This document shows, one piece after another, positions 25,116 through 32,649 of a stretch of DNA of 42,027 nt. The position numbers and the translations under genes are program-made. Location: assembly GCA_023412805.1 (NCBI GenBank), contig JAEZRM010000074.1, forward strand, positions 1 to 42,027. Reading direction: 5' to 3'. Position 1 is the stretch's first letter. Each line of letters opens with the position of its first letter. The notes below the pieces were generated by a model. The model was given only the letters and a program-made list of their open reading frames with translations, was not told where the DNA came from and did not search any database. The DNA is from Pseudomonadota bacterium (lineage in GTDB: Bacteria > Pseudomonadota > Alphaproteobacteria > Rhizobiales > Hyphomicrobiaceae).

Positions 25116-25694
25116 ATGGCCGTTTACAGCAAAGTTTACGATAGCTACGCGCAGGCCGAGGCGGCCGTGCGTGATCTCGAGGTAGCCGGCATTCCCTCCG
25201 GCGACATCAGCCTCGTCGCTAATAGGTACGTGAGCGAAGAGTATGCTGACGTCACTGAGACCTCGACAACATCGACAGGAATTGGCCTCGGTTTGGCCAC
25301 TGGTGGCGGCGCAGGTCTCTTAGCGGGGCTCGGCCTGCTCGCCATTCCGGGCCTTGGCCCCGTCGTCGCTGCCGGTTGGTTTGCAGCAACGGCGGCGGGC
25401 GCTGCAGCTGGAGCGGCGGCGGGCGGCATCATTGGGGCGCTCATGGACTCCGGTACGCCGGAGGCTGACGCCCATGTGTATTCCGAAGCGGTCCGCCGTG
25501 GCGGCACTCTGCTCACAGTACGCACCGAGACAGCGAGCGAAAGCGATATCGAGCGCATTCTTGCGCGGCATGAGCCCATCGATCCCGTCGTTCGGCGTCG
25601 CGAGTACGAGCAGGATGGATGGCGCGAGTTCGATCCTTCGGCCGAGCCCTACACGCCCAGCCAGGCGGAGCTTGATCGCATCCGACGCCGATAA
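25116..25694 (+). CDS. Glycine-zipper stress protein (general stress protein 17M-like N-terminus)
   Basis: A 192-residue protein with AGGAGAG before the ATG. The N-terminal segment VYDSYAQAEAAVRDLEVAGIPSGDISLVAN matches the general stress protein 17M / DUF1269-like domain. A Gly/Ala-rich hydrophobic core follows (about 55-112, repeated GxxxG patterns and a run of GAAAGAAAGG), likely membrane-inserted, and then a soluble half with GGTLLTVRTETASESDIERIL. The tail has REYEQDGWREFDPSAEPYTPSQ. Such proteins are often in the general stress regulon; the function is unknown. Operon with the EF-hand gene is inferred from the 10-base gap. Confidence 0.82.
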   Translation: MAVYSKVYDSYAQAEAAVRDLEVAGIPSGDISLVANRYVSEEYADVTETSTTSTGIGLGLATGGGAGLLAGLGLLAIPGLGPVVAAGWFAATAAGAAAGAAAGGIIGALMDSGTPEADAHVYSEAVRRGGTLLTVRTETASESDIERILARHEPIDPVVRRREYEQDGWREFDPSAEPYTPSQAELDRIRRR

Positions 25695-25753
25695 CGACAC
25701 TCTGGCGCTCGTCCACCAGGATGAGCGCCAGTTACAGGCTTGTTTGCACGATC

Positions 25754-25984
25754 ATGACGATAGAGGCAGCAAATATGCGCGCACACCATCCTCGGCCTAA
25801 ATACGCCGATCTCCAGCTAAGCCTCGCCGTCGCGCAGGGCGAATTTGCTCGCTACTGTCGGACAGGCGAACTCATCCACCTCGCGCACGCCACGCGCGCG
25901 CTCGGCGAAGCTCAGAGCGGCCTCGACCAGGTGCGTCAGCGCGCATTGGCGCGCTCACTCACGAGGGAAAATGGTAGGGTATAG
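25754..25984 (+). CDS. Hypothetical helical protein, 76 residues
   Basis: A frame downstream of the stress protein. Starting at ATG 25754 (MTIEAANMRAHHP) it gives 76 residues; ATG 25775 is an alternative. The body is a mostly helical, charged sequence (YADLQLSLAVAQGEFARYC, HLAHATRALGEAQSGLDQVRQ) without a known family. Coherent helices argue for a real gene, but no clear ribosome-binding site is present. Confidence 0.42.
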   Translation: MTIEAANMRAHHPRPKYADLQLSLAVAQGEFARYCRTGELIHLAHATRALGEAQSGLDQVRQRALARSLTRENGRV

Positions 25985-26108
25985 GCACGAGCACTGCTAC
26001 GCGGTTTGTGCTGTCCCCACTTCGTCGTGCCCTGAAACGCTTCATGAGATTCCTGCGCATCTGCCGGAACGACGACACCATCACCTTCAATGGTCTCACT
26101 CTCTCGTC

Positions 26109-26987
26109 CTAAGGGTTCTGAGCCTCCGCTGCTTGGCGATGTGCGGCGTACGCTTGAGTGATTTCCGCGCCGAAGAGCAGAATCTGCGACGAGTAATAGA
26201 CCCAGATGAGCAGCACGACGACGGACGCGGCGGCGCCATAGGTCGATTCAAGTCCTTGCGTGCCGATGTACCAAGCGATGGCCGACTTGCCGACGTTGAA
26301 CATCAAGGCCGTGATAAAGCCACCCAGCCATACGTCCTGCCATTCCATCTGCTTATCCGGCAGCCATTTGAACAGCATGGAGAAGAGAAGCGTCAGCATA
26401 CCAAGTGATACGGCGAAGTTTATGGCCGAAAGCAGGAGGGACGCCGTGGTGGAACCGATCAGGCGTTCTGAGAATGCTGCAAGTAGCGCACTCAAGACGA
26501 GGGAGACGGCAAGCAGGAAGCCCAACACCAGAATGCCGGCGAACGCACTTCCGTAGACCTTTGCGTACCAGGAAGCTCCGGCGTTCTTAGGTTCGGAGAC
26601 CTCGAAGATGGTGTTAAGCGCGTCCTTCAGTTGGACGACAACGCCGATGGCCGCCCCCAACAGCAGGCTCACGCCGATAACCGCCGACCATCCACCCGCC
26701 ACAGACGACGACGCGCCTTGCAGCATCGCTTCGATCGCTTGCCCGCCGCTCTCGCCGACCAGTGCGCGAAACTGGCTCACAATCGAGCTGCGCGCGCCAT
26801 CCCCACCCCAGATGAGACCGGCAATGGCGGTCACGATGAGCAGCAACGGGCCCAACGAAAACACCGAGTAGTAGGCAAGCGCTGCACCCAATCTGGGGCT
26901 ACGATGCCGAAGCCAGTCGCTGGCAGCCAGCTTGAGAATGGACCAGAGTCCTGTCGCGTCAGTACCGCGACCGATGGCGGAACGCAT
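26109..26987 (-). CDS. YihY/BrkB family inner membrane protein
   Basis: ATG 26987 gives 292 residues, the family length; the longer frame runs through the upstream gene. Conserved segments: ASDWLRHRSPRLGAALAYYSVFSLGPLLL, an IWGGDGARSSI loop, VQLKDALNTIFEV, the PDKQMEWQDVWLGGFITALMFNVGK region and YGAAASVVVLLIWVYYSSQILLFGAEIT. About six membrane spans are visible. The family was once called ribonuclease BN by mistake; its role is unclear, possibly in envelope or lipid transport. The start overlaps the end of the upstream membrane protein gene by 29 bases, so it is the third gene of a minus-strand operon. Confidence 0.9.
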   Translation of the reverse strand: MRSAIGRGTDATGLWSILKLAASDWLRHRSPRLGAALAYYSVFSLGPLLLIVTAIAGLIWGGDGARSSIVSQFRALVGESGGQAIEAMLQGASSSVAGGWSAVIGVSLLLGAAIGVVVQLKDALNTIFEVSEPKNAGASWYAKVYGSAFAGILVLGFLLAVSLVLSALLAAFSERLIGSTTASLLLSAINFAVSLGMLTLLFSMLFKWLPDKQMEWQDVWLGGFITALMFNVGKSAIAWYIGTQGLESTYGAAASVVVLLIWVYYSSQILLFGAEITQAYAAHRQAAEAQNP

Positions 26988-27444
26988 ACTTGTTCTCAGC
27001 GTGGGCTCCGCCGAGCAGGATGATCGCGATGGATGCGGCGAGGACAAGGGGCCAGTTGCGCGCGGCAAGGTCTGCGAGGCCGCGAAAGCTGGTTGCCGCT
27101 TCCGACGCACCTCCCACAACGGCTTTCGGTAGCTGCTTGCCGGTTTCTACGGCCGCCGCCGCGATAGGAGCCGCTACATCGGTGAGCGAGGTACTCTCCT
27201 GCTCGTCATGTCGCTCTTTCAGCCAGACGGCGACAGCGCCCACCAAACCAAGCGCCACGAACCCGCCTGCCAGTATGAAGTAGGCGTCACGGTAGCCGTA
27301 AGCGTCAATGAGAACGACCGTCAGCCCCGCGAGTCCGAAGGCCAACGCAAACAGGAAAGGGATCGCGACGGACGCTCTGATTGCGTATTTCCCAATGAGG
27401 TTCGTAAACCCCGATGTGGCATAGCTTATGAGGCGTCCGAACAC
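26959..27444 (-). CDS. Conserved membrane protein, holin-like size
   Basis: A 161-residue protein with two strong N-terminal spans (about 24-46 and 52-74, LFALAFGLAGLTVVLIDAYG, YFILAGGFVALGLVGAVAVW) and a third near the end (NWPLVLAASIAIILLGG). The middle is a soluble Ala/Thr-rich linker. This pattern occurs beside DUF883-type and YihY genes in Hyphomicrobiales, often in the stress regulon. No enzymatic motif. It sits 18 bases downstream of the DUF883-like gene. Confidence 0.78.
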   Translation of the reverse strand: MFGRLISYATSGFTNLIGKYAIRASVAIPFLFALAFGLAGLTVVLIDAYGYRDAYFILAGGFVALGLVGAVAVWLKERHDEQESTSLTDVAAPIAAAAVETGKQLPKAVVGGASEAATSFRGLADLAARNWPLVLAASIAIILLGGAHAENKYAFRHRSRY

Positions 27445-27462
27445 AGCATCCCGCCTTCCGAC

Positions 27463-27765
27463 TTAAGATTTCCAAAGGGCGCCAAGGAGGAAGCCCAAGG
27501 CTCCCACTATGGCCAGCGTAGCCATGGGCTGCTGCTTTAAGGACGTATCAAAGGCCTCCCGCATCGCCCCTGGCGCCTTCTGCGCCATGGCCGTCACCTC
27601 GCGACCTTGTTCCATCGCGCGCTCAGCAAGCTGCGTGGCTTGGTCGGCCGCGCTGCGGACGGTGTCCGAGGCCTTATCTACCAACCCCTTGTCCTCGTCC
27701 TTGACATCGGACGATGCCGGCTTGTTCGCCGATGTGATGCCCGATTGCGGGTAGTGAGTGGCCAT
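27463..27765 (-). CDS. DUF883/ElaB-YqjD-like membrane-anchored protein
   Basis: A 100-residue protein. A polar leader is followed by an amphipathic helix (DKASDTVRSAADQATQLAERAMEQGREV) and a C-terminal glycine-containing span (ATLAIVGALGFLLGALWKS), the layout of ElaB/YqjD proteins, which anchor at the inner membrane and can bind ribosomes in stationary phase. It is first in the operon with the two membrane proteins. A candidate EcfG-type promoter lies at 27825-27800, giving a leader of about 28 bases. Confidence 0.82.
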   Translation of the reverse strand: MATHYPQSGITSANKPASSDVKDEDKGLVDKASDTVRSAADQATQLAERAMEQGREVTAMAQKAPGAMREAFDTSLKQQPMATLAIVGALGFLLGALWKS

Positions 27766-27799
27766 GACTCAATTCCCAGTAATGGTTGCCTAGAGTTGC

Positions 27800-27825
27800 A
27801 ACGCTCCGTCATCCGGTTCGTTTCC
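27800..27825 (-). promoter_or_regulatory. Candidate EcfG-type promoter for DUF883-YihY operon
   Basis: On the minus strand GGAAAC, 16 bases, CGTT. The -10 CGTT and spacing match; the -35 has one extra A against GGAAC. Start codon 35 bases after the -10. Confidence 0.5.
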
Positions 27826-27873
27826 GGGCGCGCCCTAAGAATCGATTGCGTCGCCCGCCAACGCTCCCAACAA

Positions 27874-27898
27874 GGAACTTGGATTTGATTGCGTCGTT
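27874..27898 (+). promoter_or_regulatory. EcfG-type promoter, perfect match
   Basis: GGAAC (27874-27878), 16 bases, CGTT (27895-27898), an exact fit to the alphaproteobacterial general stress sigma factor consensus. The next plus-strand gene is the CinA-like gene, 136 bases downstream. Confidence 0.65.
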
Positions 27899-28034
27899 AA
27901 AGCCGCACGGACTCGGAGCGGGACTAGCTGGAAACCTCTTCGCAGGATGATCTAGCACTGTCACCTGCTCCGGGTTTCCGTCTCACTACCCATGAGGTCA
28001 CGTCTTTCGAGCGTTGGAGAGATGCGGAGTTGTC

Positions 28035-28544
28035 ATGGCCCTCGCCATCACAGATCTTGCTGCCTCAGTCGTGGAAGCCGCGCGCTCCTCAGACACCATG
28101 ATCATCACGGTCGAATCGTGCACCGCCGGCTCGCTCGCCACACTTATCGCGGATACTCCGCACGCGGGGGAGGTTCTGCTCGGGGGATTCGTTACTTACG
28201 CCAAAACCTGCAAAGCGGAGCTCCTCGGCATTCCACCGGGAGTTCTATCCGCTTGCTCCGCCGTAAGTTCGGAAGTGGCCGGCGCCATGGTGCAGGGCGC
28301 CCTCGACCGATGCCCTTCGGCTTCTTTGGCCGTTGCGGTCACCTGTGTAGGCGGCCCGGAGCCGGACGATGACGGCAATCCCGTTGGCCTTACTTTCATT
28401 GCTGTCCAGCGCCGCGGCGGTAAAGCACGCGTTCAGCATCTGAAAATCGAAGGCACCTCTTCCGGGCGCGTGCGTGGCCAAGTTCTCGCGGAAGCCTTGA
28501 GCCTAATGCTGGAGGAGATGCCGCGCGTGGGCGCGCGGCAATAA
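28035..28544 (+). CDS. CinA C-terminal-domain protein (NMN amidohydrolase family)
   Basis: ATG 28035 gives 169 residues, the size of stand-alone CinA/PncC domains. The family pattern is recognisable: TVESCTAGSLATLIADTPHAGEVLLGGFVTYA, ELLGIPPGVLS, AVSSEVAGAMVQGAL, and NPVGLTFIAVQRRGG. Two signature spots differ from common members: ESCTAG for ESCTGG and VTCVGGPEPDDD for TGIAGPGG. The proteins deamidate nicotinamide mononucleotide to recycle NAD; these changes may alter or abolish that activity. Stand-alone copies under stress control are common in rhizobia; here an EcfG-type promoter lies upstream. Confidence 0.85.
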   Translation: MALAITDLAASVVEAARSSDTMIITVESCTAGSLATLIADTPHAGEVLLGGFVTYAKTCKAELLGIPPGVLSACSAVSSEVAGAMVQGALDRCPSASLAVAVTCVGGPEPDDDGNPVGLTFIAVQRRGGKARVQHLKIEGTSSGRVRGQVLAEALSLMLEEMPRVGARQ

Positions 28545-28621
28545 GCAAAGATCCGACAAACAACATGCGCGACTGGTTCAGGTTGGTGGCCGGCCGCGCT
28601 GTTGAACCTGTGAAACAATGG

Positions 28622-28653
28622 GCCCGGCGGGCAGGGGGGGACGCCCGCCGGGC
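28622..28653. terminator. Strong GC hairpin after CinA-like gene
   Basis: GCCCGGCGGGC and its exact complement GCCCGCCGGGC flank a ten-base purine-rich loop. An 11-pair GC stem 78 bases after the stop; there is no T-run on either side, so it may stabilise the 3' end or act as a bidirectional terminator. Confidence 0.55.
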
Positions 28654-28743
28654 GTGTGACCGCCTCTATAGGGGGGCAGCGGTCAATGCTGATAACTCGG
28701 ACAGAGGAACGAGGTTTCTCTCAGGAGCCCCTTCGTTCGATTC

Positions 28744-29151
28744 TTAGTTAATCCGTTTCTCTGTGGTCTTGCCGTCGAATTCTTCGTGCACTTTAGCGGC
28801 CTGTTCCTTCGTGCCAGCGACGTATCCGTCACGGTGATGCGGCGGGCCGTAGATCGTATAAAGCTTGAGGGGCTTTTCGCCGGCGTTCTTGATGTTGTGG
28901 CGCGCCCCAGCTGGAATCACGATGCCATCGCCATCAGTTATTTCGCTTTCGCGACCATCGATTGTCACGATGCCGTGGCCCGCTTCAATGCGAAAGAATT
29001 GATCGCCGTCCTTGTGCACCTCCTCGCCGATATCCTCGCCGGGCGCGATCGACATTAGGACGAGCTGAAGATGTGCGCCGGTGTAAACAACACGGCGGAA
29101 ATGACTGTTGTCTTCGGTGGCATCTTCAATGTGGTCGATGAAGCCGTCCAT
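28744..29151 (-). CDS. Cupin domain protein
   Basis: A single-domain cupin of 135 residues. I start it at ATG 29151 (MDGFIDHIEDATEDNSHFRRV), where similarity to the family begins and AAGGGAC stands before it; the frame is open to 29202. Cupin motif 1 is GEDIGEEVHKDGDQFFRIEAGHG, motif 2 GDGIVIPAGARHNIKNAG; metal-ligand candidates are His and Glu in those motifs. The C-terminal PPHHRDGYVAGTKEQA is typical of a cupin subfamily often found in stress clusters. Substrate unknown. It lies 53 bases downstream of the response regulator gene, likely same transcript. Confidence 0.87.
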   Translation of the reverse strand: MDGFIDHIEDATEDNSHFRRVVYTGAHLQLVLMSIAPGEDIGEEVHKDGDQFFRIEAGHGIVTIDGRESEITDGDGIVIPAGARHNIKNAGEKPLKLYTIYGPPHHRDGYVAGTKEQAAKVHEEFDGKTTEKRIN

Positions 29152-29204
29152 GTGCCAGTCCCTTTTCCAGCCAAGCGTCCGAGGCGCATCCATCGCACTC
29201 AACG

Positions 29205-29609
29205 TTAGCCAGCGTGCTGGCGTTCCTCGAGACTGTGATTGGCGTCGGCTCGAGCACGCTCCATGGCACGCTCAACACATTCGAGAAGCGCCACAATCGG
29301 CGCGGGCTTTGCCAACACCGATATGGATGGGTCGGCGAGAGCCACGCTCGAGGCCGTGTACATCACAATTGGTACGCCACGGGAGACAAGGACGTCGCAC
29401 AGGCTTTGCGCCGTCTGATCGCCGAGAGTGAAGTCAATCACCGCGCCATCGAACGTTTGTCCGTCCGCGAGGAAGAGGGCTTCATCGACGGACCCCGCGA
29501 TTACAACCGCTGCGCCCGCGTCTTCGAGGGCGGAGGATATGTCCATGGATATCAAGGGCTCGTCTTCCACCACGAGGATGGTCGAGCTGGTGAGACGTGA
29601 GTGTCGCAT
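29205..29609 (-). CDS. Single-domain response regulator
   Basis: A lone receiver domain. ATG 29609 (MRHSRLTSSTILVVEDE) gives 134 residues; a longer start at 29651 is possible. Acidic pocket in VVEDEPLIS, phosphoacceptor Asp59 in GAVIDFTLGD, Thr in IVMYTAS and Lys in VLAKPAP complete the receiver set. There is no output domain, as in the SdrG/CheY-like regulators that work with HWE kinases in the general stress pathway. It may be the target of the kinase at 23136-24197, though the genes are 5 kb apart. The charged tail (VERAMERARADANHSLEERQ) is not conserved. Confidence 0.88.
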   Translation of the reverse strand: MRHSRLTSSTILVVEDEPLISMDISSALEDAGAAVVIAGSVDEALFLADGQTFDGAVIDFTLGDQTAQSLCDVLVSRGVPIVMYTASSVALADPSISVLAKPAPIVALLECVERAMERARADANHSLEERQHAG

Positions 29610-29881
29610 TTCGCGTGCTTTGGCGCGGCTAAGCGCTAATACCTCAGGCAACGCCGACTTCTTAATGAGCCGTAAGCCAGTTGGGCCGTCGATCCTCTCA
29701 ATGACTCAACAAAATGCGGACCGACGAGAAGAGCCGAGCACGGTAAGCAGTCGTGCTGGTGCTGAGCAGCCCTTTTTTAATATACGCTTAAAGATTCGGT
29801 GTCACCAGAAAACTCCATGGCAAGCTGATTTTGTTTTGGCACTCGATCGCGCGAGTGCAAACAAATTGAGCGAGACCATTA

Positions 29882-30574
29882 TTAGTTTAAGCCGGCAAGA
29901 TTCTGCGGAAGCTTGTCGAGAACAATCACCGTGGTGCCAGTGCTCACCCGCGAAGCCAAATCCACAACGTGGCCATTTGTCATTCGGAAACACCCGGAAG
30001 ATGACGCACGCCCAATGGTTCGTTCATTGTCGGTGCCGTGAATGCGGTAGAGTGAACTCCCAAGATACAGGGCTTTGGCGCCGAGGGGATTTCGCACGCC
30101 ACCTGTTATCTTTTCTGGGAGACGCGGATCGCGCTCGCGCATTTCCGCAGGCGGATGCCAATCCGGCCAGCTTGCAATGCGGCTGATTGTTTCCTTCCCT
30201 GTCCATGTGAAGCCCTCACGTCCGACCGAGATCGGATAGACCAGCGCTTCTTCGGGCGATTGCACCAGATAGAGTCGCCGCGCTGACGTATCGATCACAA
30301 TCGTGCCGGGAACATACGAACTGTTGAAGACGATGCGCTCGGGCAATTCGGGCGAGACCGACGGGCGAGGTCCTCCATCGAGAATCGCGGGCGGCGCATT
30401 GAGGTTCATCGGCGGCAGTCGCTCGATAGGCTCGCGCTCCCTGGGGGCGGGGCTTTGGTACGTTGGAGCTGTGTAGCCGGGTTGGTTCCACGGCATCCAG
30501 TCCATGCGGTCCTGAGCCGATGCGGCGTGAGTGAAGCTTGTGACTGCCAGAACGCAAAACAACTTACGGAGCAT
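29882..30574 (-). CDS. L,D-transpeptidase (YkuD domain)
   Basis: A 230-residue precursor with signal peptide 1-20 (LFCVLAVTSFTHAASA). A proline-rich linker (about 30-75) leads to the YkuD domain: GTIVIDTSARRLYLVQ, YPISVGREGFTWTG, RNPLGAKALYLG, the catalytic HGTDNERTIGRASSSGCFRM with His179 and Cys195, and TTVIVLDKLP at the end. These enzymes cross-link peptidoglycan through 3-3 bonds or attach proteins to it. Rhizobial genomes carry many copies; this one is monocistronic. Confidence 0.92.
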   Translation of the reverse strand: MLRKLFCVLAVTSFTHAASAQDRMDWMPWNQPGYTAPTYQSPAPREREPIERLPPMNLNAPPAILDGGPRPSVSPELPERIVFNSSYVPGTIVIDTSARRLYLVQSPEEALVYPISVGREGFTWTGKETISRIASWPDWHPPAEMRERDPRLPEKITGGVRNPLGAKALYLGSSLYRIHGTDNERTIGRASSSGCFRMTNGHVVDLASRVSTGTTVIVLDKLPQNLAGLN

Positions 30575-30891
30575 GACTTCCCCTCGGAGTGAACTCTCAT
30601 GTGTAACTCATGCCAGGGGGAGGGGTTGCGTCGTGGAACTCACCAATCCAGGTGGTGAATAGATCTCGCACGTCGCGCCAGCATTCAAGAGGCGCATTGG
30701 TGACTGTTTCGCACTGTCGGATTTGCAATGAACTGTGAGATTAGGTTTTCGATCAATTGAGGGGAGATGCTTTCAAGCTCGAGAGGGCGGCGTGGGCGTT
30801 AAGGTCAACTTCATTTCGAGAACGTACGAGTGCCCTCCACCGGAACAAATCCGGATACGCCGCGTTCACTGCGCAACACGCCGCCAAAGTT
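30575..30891. other. Intergenic stretch, nothing recognised
   Basis: Divergent spacer before a doubtful small gene. Overlapping frames here show no motif or ribosome-binding site. Confidence 0.45.
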
Positions 30892-30996
30892 ATGGGGTTT
30901 CCGATGCGGGAGTTCGTCGTTCCGTTTGTTTTGCTCGTAGGAGCGCACGTCGTCCTCATCGGCATAGCGCTTCAGATGTACGCGGTCGGTCAGTGA
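30892..30996 (+). CDS. Possible 34-residue membrane peptide
   Basis: ATG 30892 (or ATG 30904) opens a frame whose product is almost one hydrophobic span: EFVVPFVLLVGAHVVLIGIA followed by LQMYAVGQ. The hydrophobic pattern is suggestive of a small membrane protein, but there is no clear ribosome-binding site. A hairpin at 31028-31062 follows 31 bases after the stop and could terminate it. Confidence 0.33.
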   Translation: MGFPMREFVVPFVLLVGAHVVLIGIALQMYAVGQ

Positions 30997-31027
30997 AGCC
31001 GCTTGCTGTCGTGTGGCAGTGAGCATC

Positions 31028-31062
31028 GACGCCGGCAGGTAGCCCGACGCCCTGTCGGCGTC
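31028..31062 (+). terminator. Probable intrinsic terminator
   Basis: GACGCCGGCA pairs with TGTCGGCGTC (one G-U) across a 15-base loop, followed by TTGCGTTT. It lies between the small plus-strand frame and the convergent hydrolase gene end at 31110. Confidence 0.5.
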
Positions 31063-31109
31063 TTGCGTTTCCTATTGTGGCTCCGTTCGCAAGGCACAGG
31101 AGTCGGCAG

Positions 31110-32102
31110 CTACAGCTCACGTAAGATGAGCGTGCGTGTAGCCGGCGCTCCGCCTTCGTAACCTCGCGCCATTAACTCACCCGTGGATGGGTTTCCCATC
31201 AGTGCCAACCGCGTATCCGGATTGAGGATTGGCCAGCGGACCCAACAAAAATCAGCATCCCAGCCACTGCGGGCGGAGCGCATAGCCTCAAGCCGAGCTT
31301 CATTCTGAAAAGCCGCGTAATGCTTCTGAGTACGAGCTACCCCGCGCCATTCATTGGCTGCGAAGGCGTCCTGGATTGTGACGTGCTCAGTCGGCAGCCG
31401 TTCAATCGTCGCCGTCTCGTCGGATTTCACTCCGGCGAGCGTGAAGATGACCGGTGTCGTGACCGGCGTGGCCTCTAGCATCGTCAGAGCCACCTTGTAA
31501 TCGGGTGCCGTCTCGAAGACCCGGCGAAGCAGGTGAACGGGCTGAATGTGCTTTGAGTGCCAGATGCGGCCACGCGAGAGGAGACGGTCCAATTCTTTAA
31601 TGCCCAGCCGGCGCGGGAGCGTCGGCTGATTGATGGCTGCGGCGAAGCGACCCGGCGCCACCGCTTGAATGACGCCGGTAAAGGCGGGCCAGGTGAAGGA
31701 TATCCAAGCACCGAGTGGATTCGCTATGCGCGCTGCCACGATGTAGCGACCGATGCCGTTTACTTCCCAGTCCAGTGTCCGCTGCAGCACCGCTGACATT
31801 CCGTCGGGGGAAGGCCGCGCGGCGGTCGTGCAGCCCCATTCGTAGGATACATTGAGATAGTAGATGCCTGGACGTCCGGCGCGGTTGGCCAGCGCTTGGA
31901 TCTCAGTCAGGTAAGGCGAGCGGTTGCGCTCCAACCAGCGGCGGGAGAGCAAGTCCGCTAAGCGCAGGGTGCGCTGTGATACGTGGCCGGTCGCCGCTTC
32001 GAGAAGCAATAATGCCCGGCTGCCGATTCGCTCCGCAACGGCCATCGGGAAATCAGATCCCACGTCGCACACGGGAATGTTCGGAAGAACTCCCTTTGTC
32101 AT
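31110..32102 (-). CDS. Cys-type Ntn amide hydrolase (acid ceramidase/NAAA or C45-like)
   Basis: A 330-residue protein without signal peptide. The core SYEWGCTTAARPSPDGMSAVLQRTLDWEV places Cys91 before two Thr and an Arg in a strand, like the nucleophile region of linear-amide (choloylglycine/acid ceramidase-type) hydrolases. Also typical are WPAFTGVIQAVAPGRFAAAINQP and a C-terminal WPILNPDTRLALMGNP segment. In that superfamily Cys becomes N-terminal after self-cleavage and cuts amide bonds of fatty-acid amides or bile salts; here about 90 residues precede it. The family assignment is by motif only. Monocistronic, converging on the small membrane frame. Confidence 0.65.
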   Translation of the reverse strand: MTKGVLPNIPVCDVGSDFPMAVAERIGSRALLLLEAATGHVSQRTLRLADLLSRRWLERNRSPYLTEIQALANRAGRPGIYYLNVSYEWGCTTAARPSPDGMSAVLQRTLDWEVNGIGRYIVAARIANPLGAWISFTWPAFTGVIQAVAPGRFAAAINQPTLPRRLGIKELDRLLSRGRIWHSKHIQPVHLLRRVFETAPDYKVALTMLEATPVTTPVIFTLAGVKSDETATIERLPTEHVTIQDAFAANEWRGVARTQKHYAAFQNEARLEAMRSARSGWDADFCWVRWPILNPDTRLALMGNPSTGELMARGYEGGAPATRTLILREL

Positions 32103-32159
32103 CGGTTATCACTGCCCCACCAATCTGATATAGATCCTTGCGAGACCTATCTATGTTTC

Positions 32160-32478
32160 TTGGGCCCGCCAATGGCTCCTCTGAGCCTGTGGCGCCTTTT
32201 GGAACGTTCGCGGGAGCATGTTGCCGGCGCAGAGCGGGCGATCTGGCTGTTTTTGGCTCAGCTTGCCTTGAATGCGGCCTGGGCGCCGATCTTCTTTGGA
32301 CTTCACGCCATCTGGAGCGGGCTCCTCATCATCGTCGCATTGGCGATTGTGCTTGTGATCACAATCAACGCGGCGTTCCGCGTGGATCGGCCGGCCGCGT
32401 GGATGCTGGTGCCCTACCTCGCCTGGATCGGGTGTGCGAGCTCGCTCAACGCGCGCGACCGGAATCCTCAACGGCTGA
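32160..32478 (+). pseudogene. TspO/MBR-family remnant
   Basis: The frame encodes the last three spans of a TspO-like protein: LSLWRLLER, RAIWLFLAQLALNAAWAPIF, FGLHAIWSGLL, VDRPAAWMLVPYLAWIGCASSLNA. The first part with the usual WYxxLxKPxWxPP segment is absent, and no start codon with ribosome-binding site is present. At the end the expected LNxxIxxLNG reads on only after a +1 shift (ILNG then TGA at 32476). The gene is therefore truncated at one end and shifted at the other. TspO proteins bind tetrapyrroles and affect oxygen-linked gene control. Confidence 0.75.
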
Positions 32479-32649
32479 AGTGGGCCGGGGATTTGACGAT
32501 CCTCTGTCGGCTTGTGCTTAATGCGGCCCGTGTTCGGCGAACCCCAATGAGTGCGAAGCTTTGCATCGCGCCCTTGAGGTCTGTCTCGAGTTTCGCCGGC
32601 GCACGCTGGCTCTGCTCGGCTCTCCTAGTCCCATGCGATCGGAAATGAA

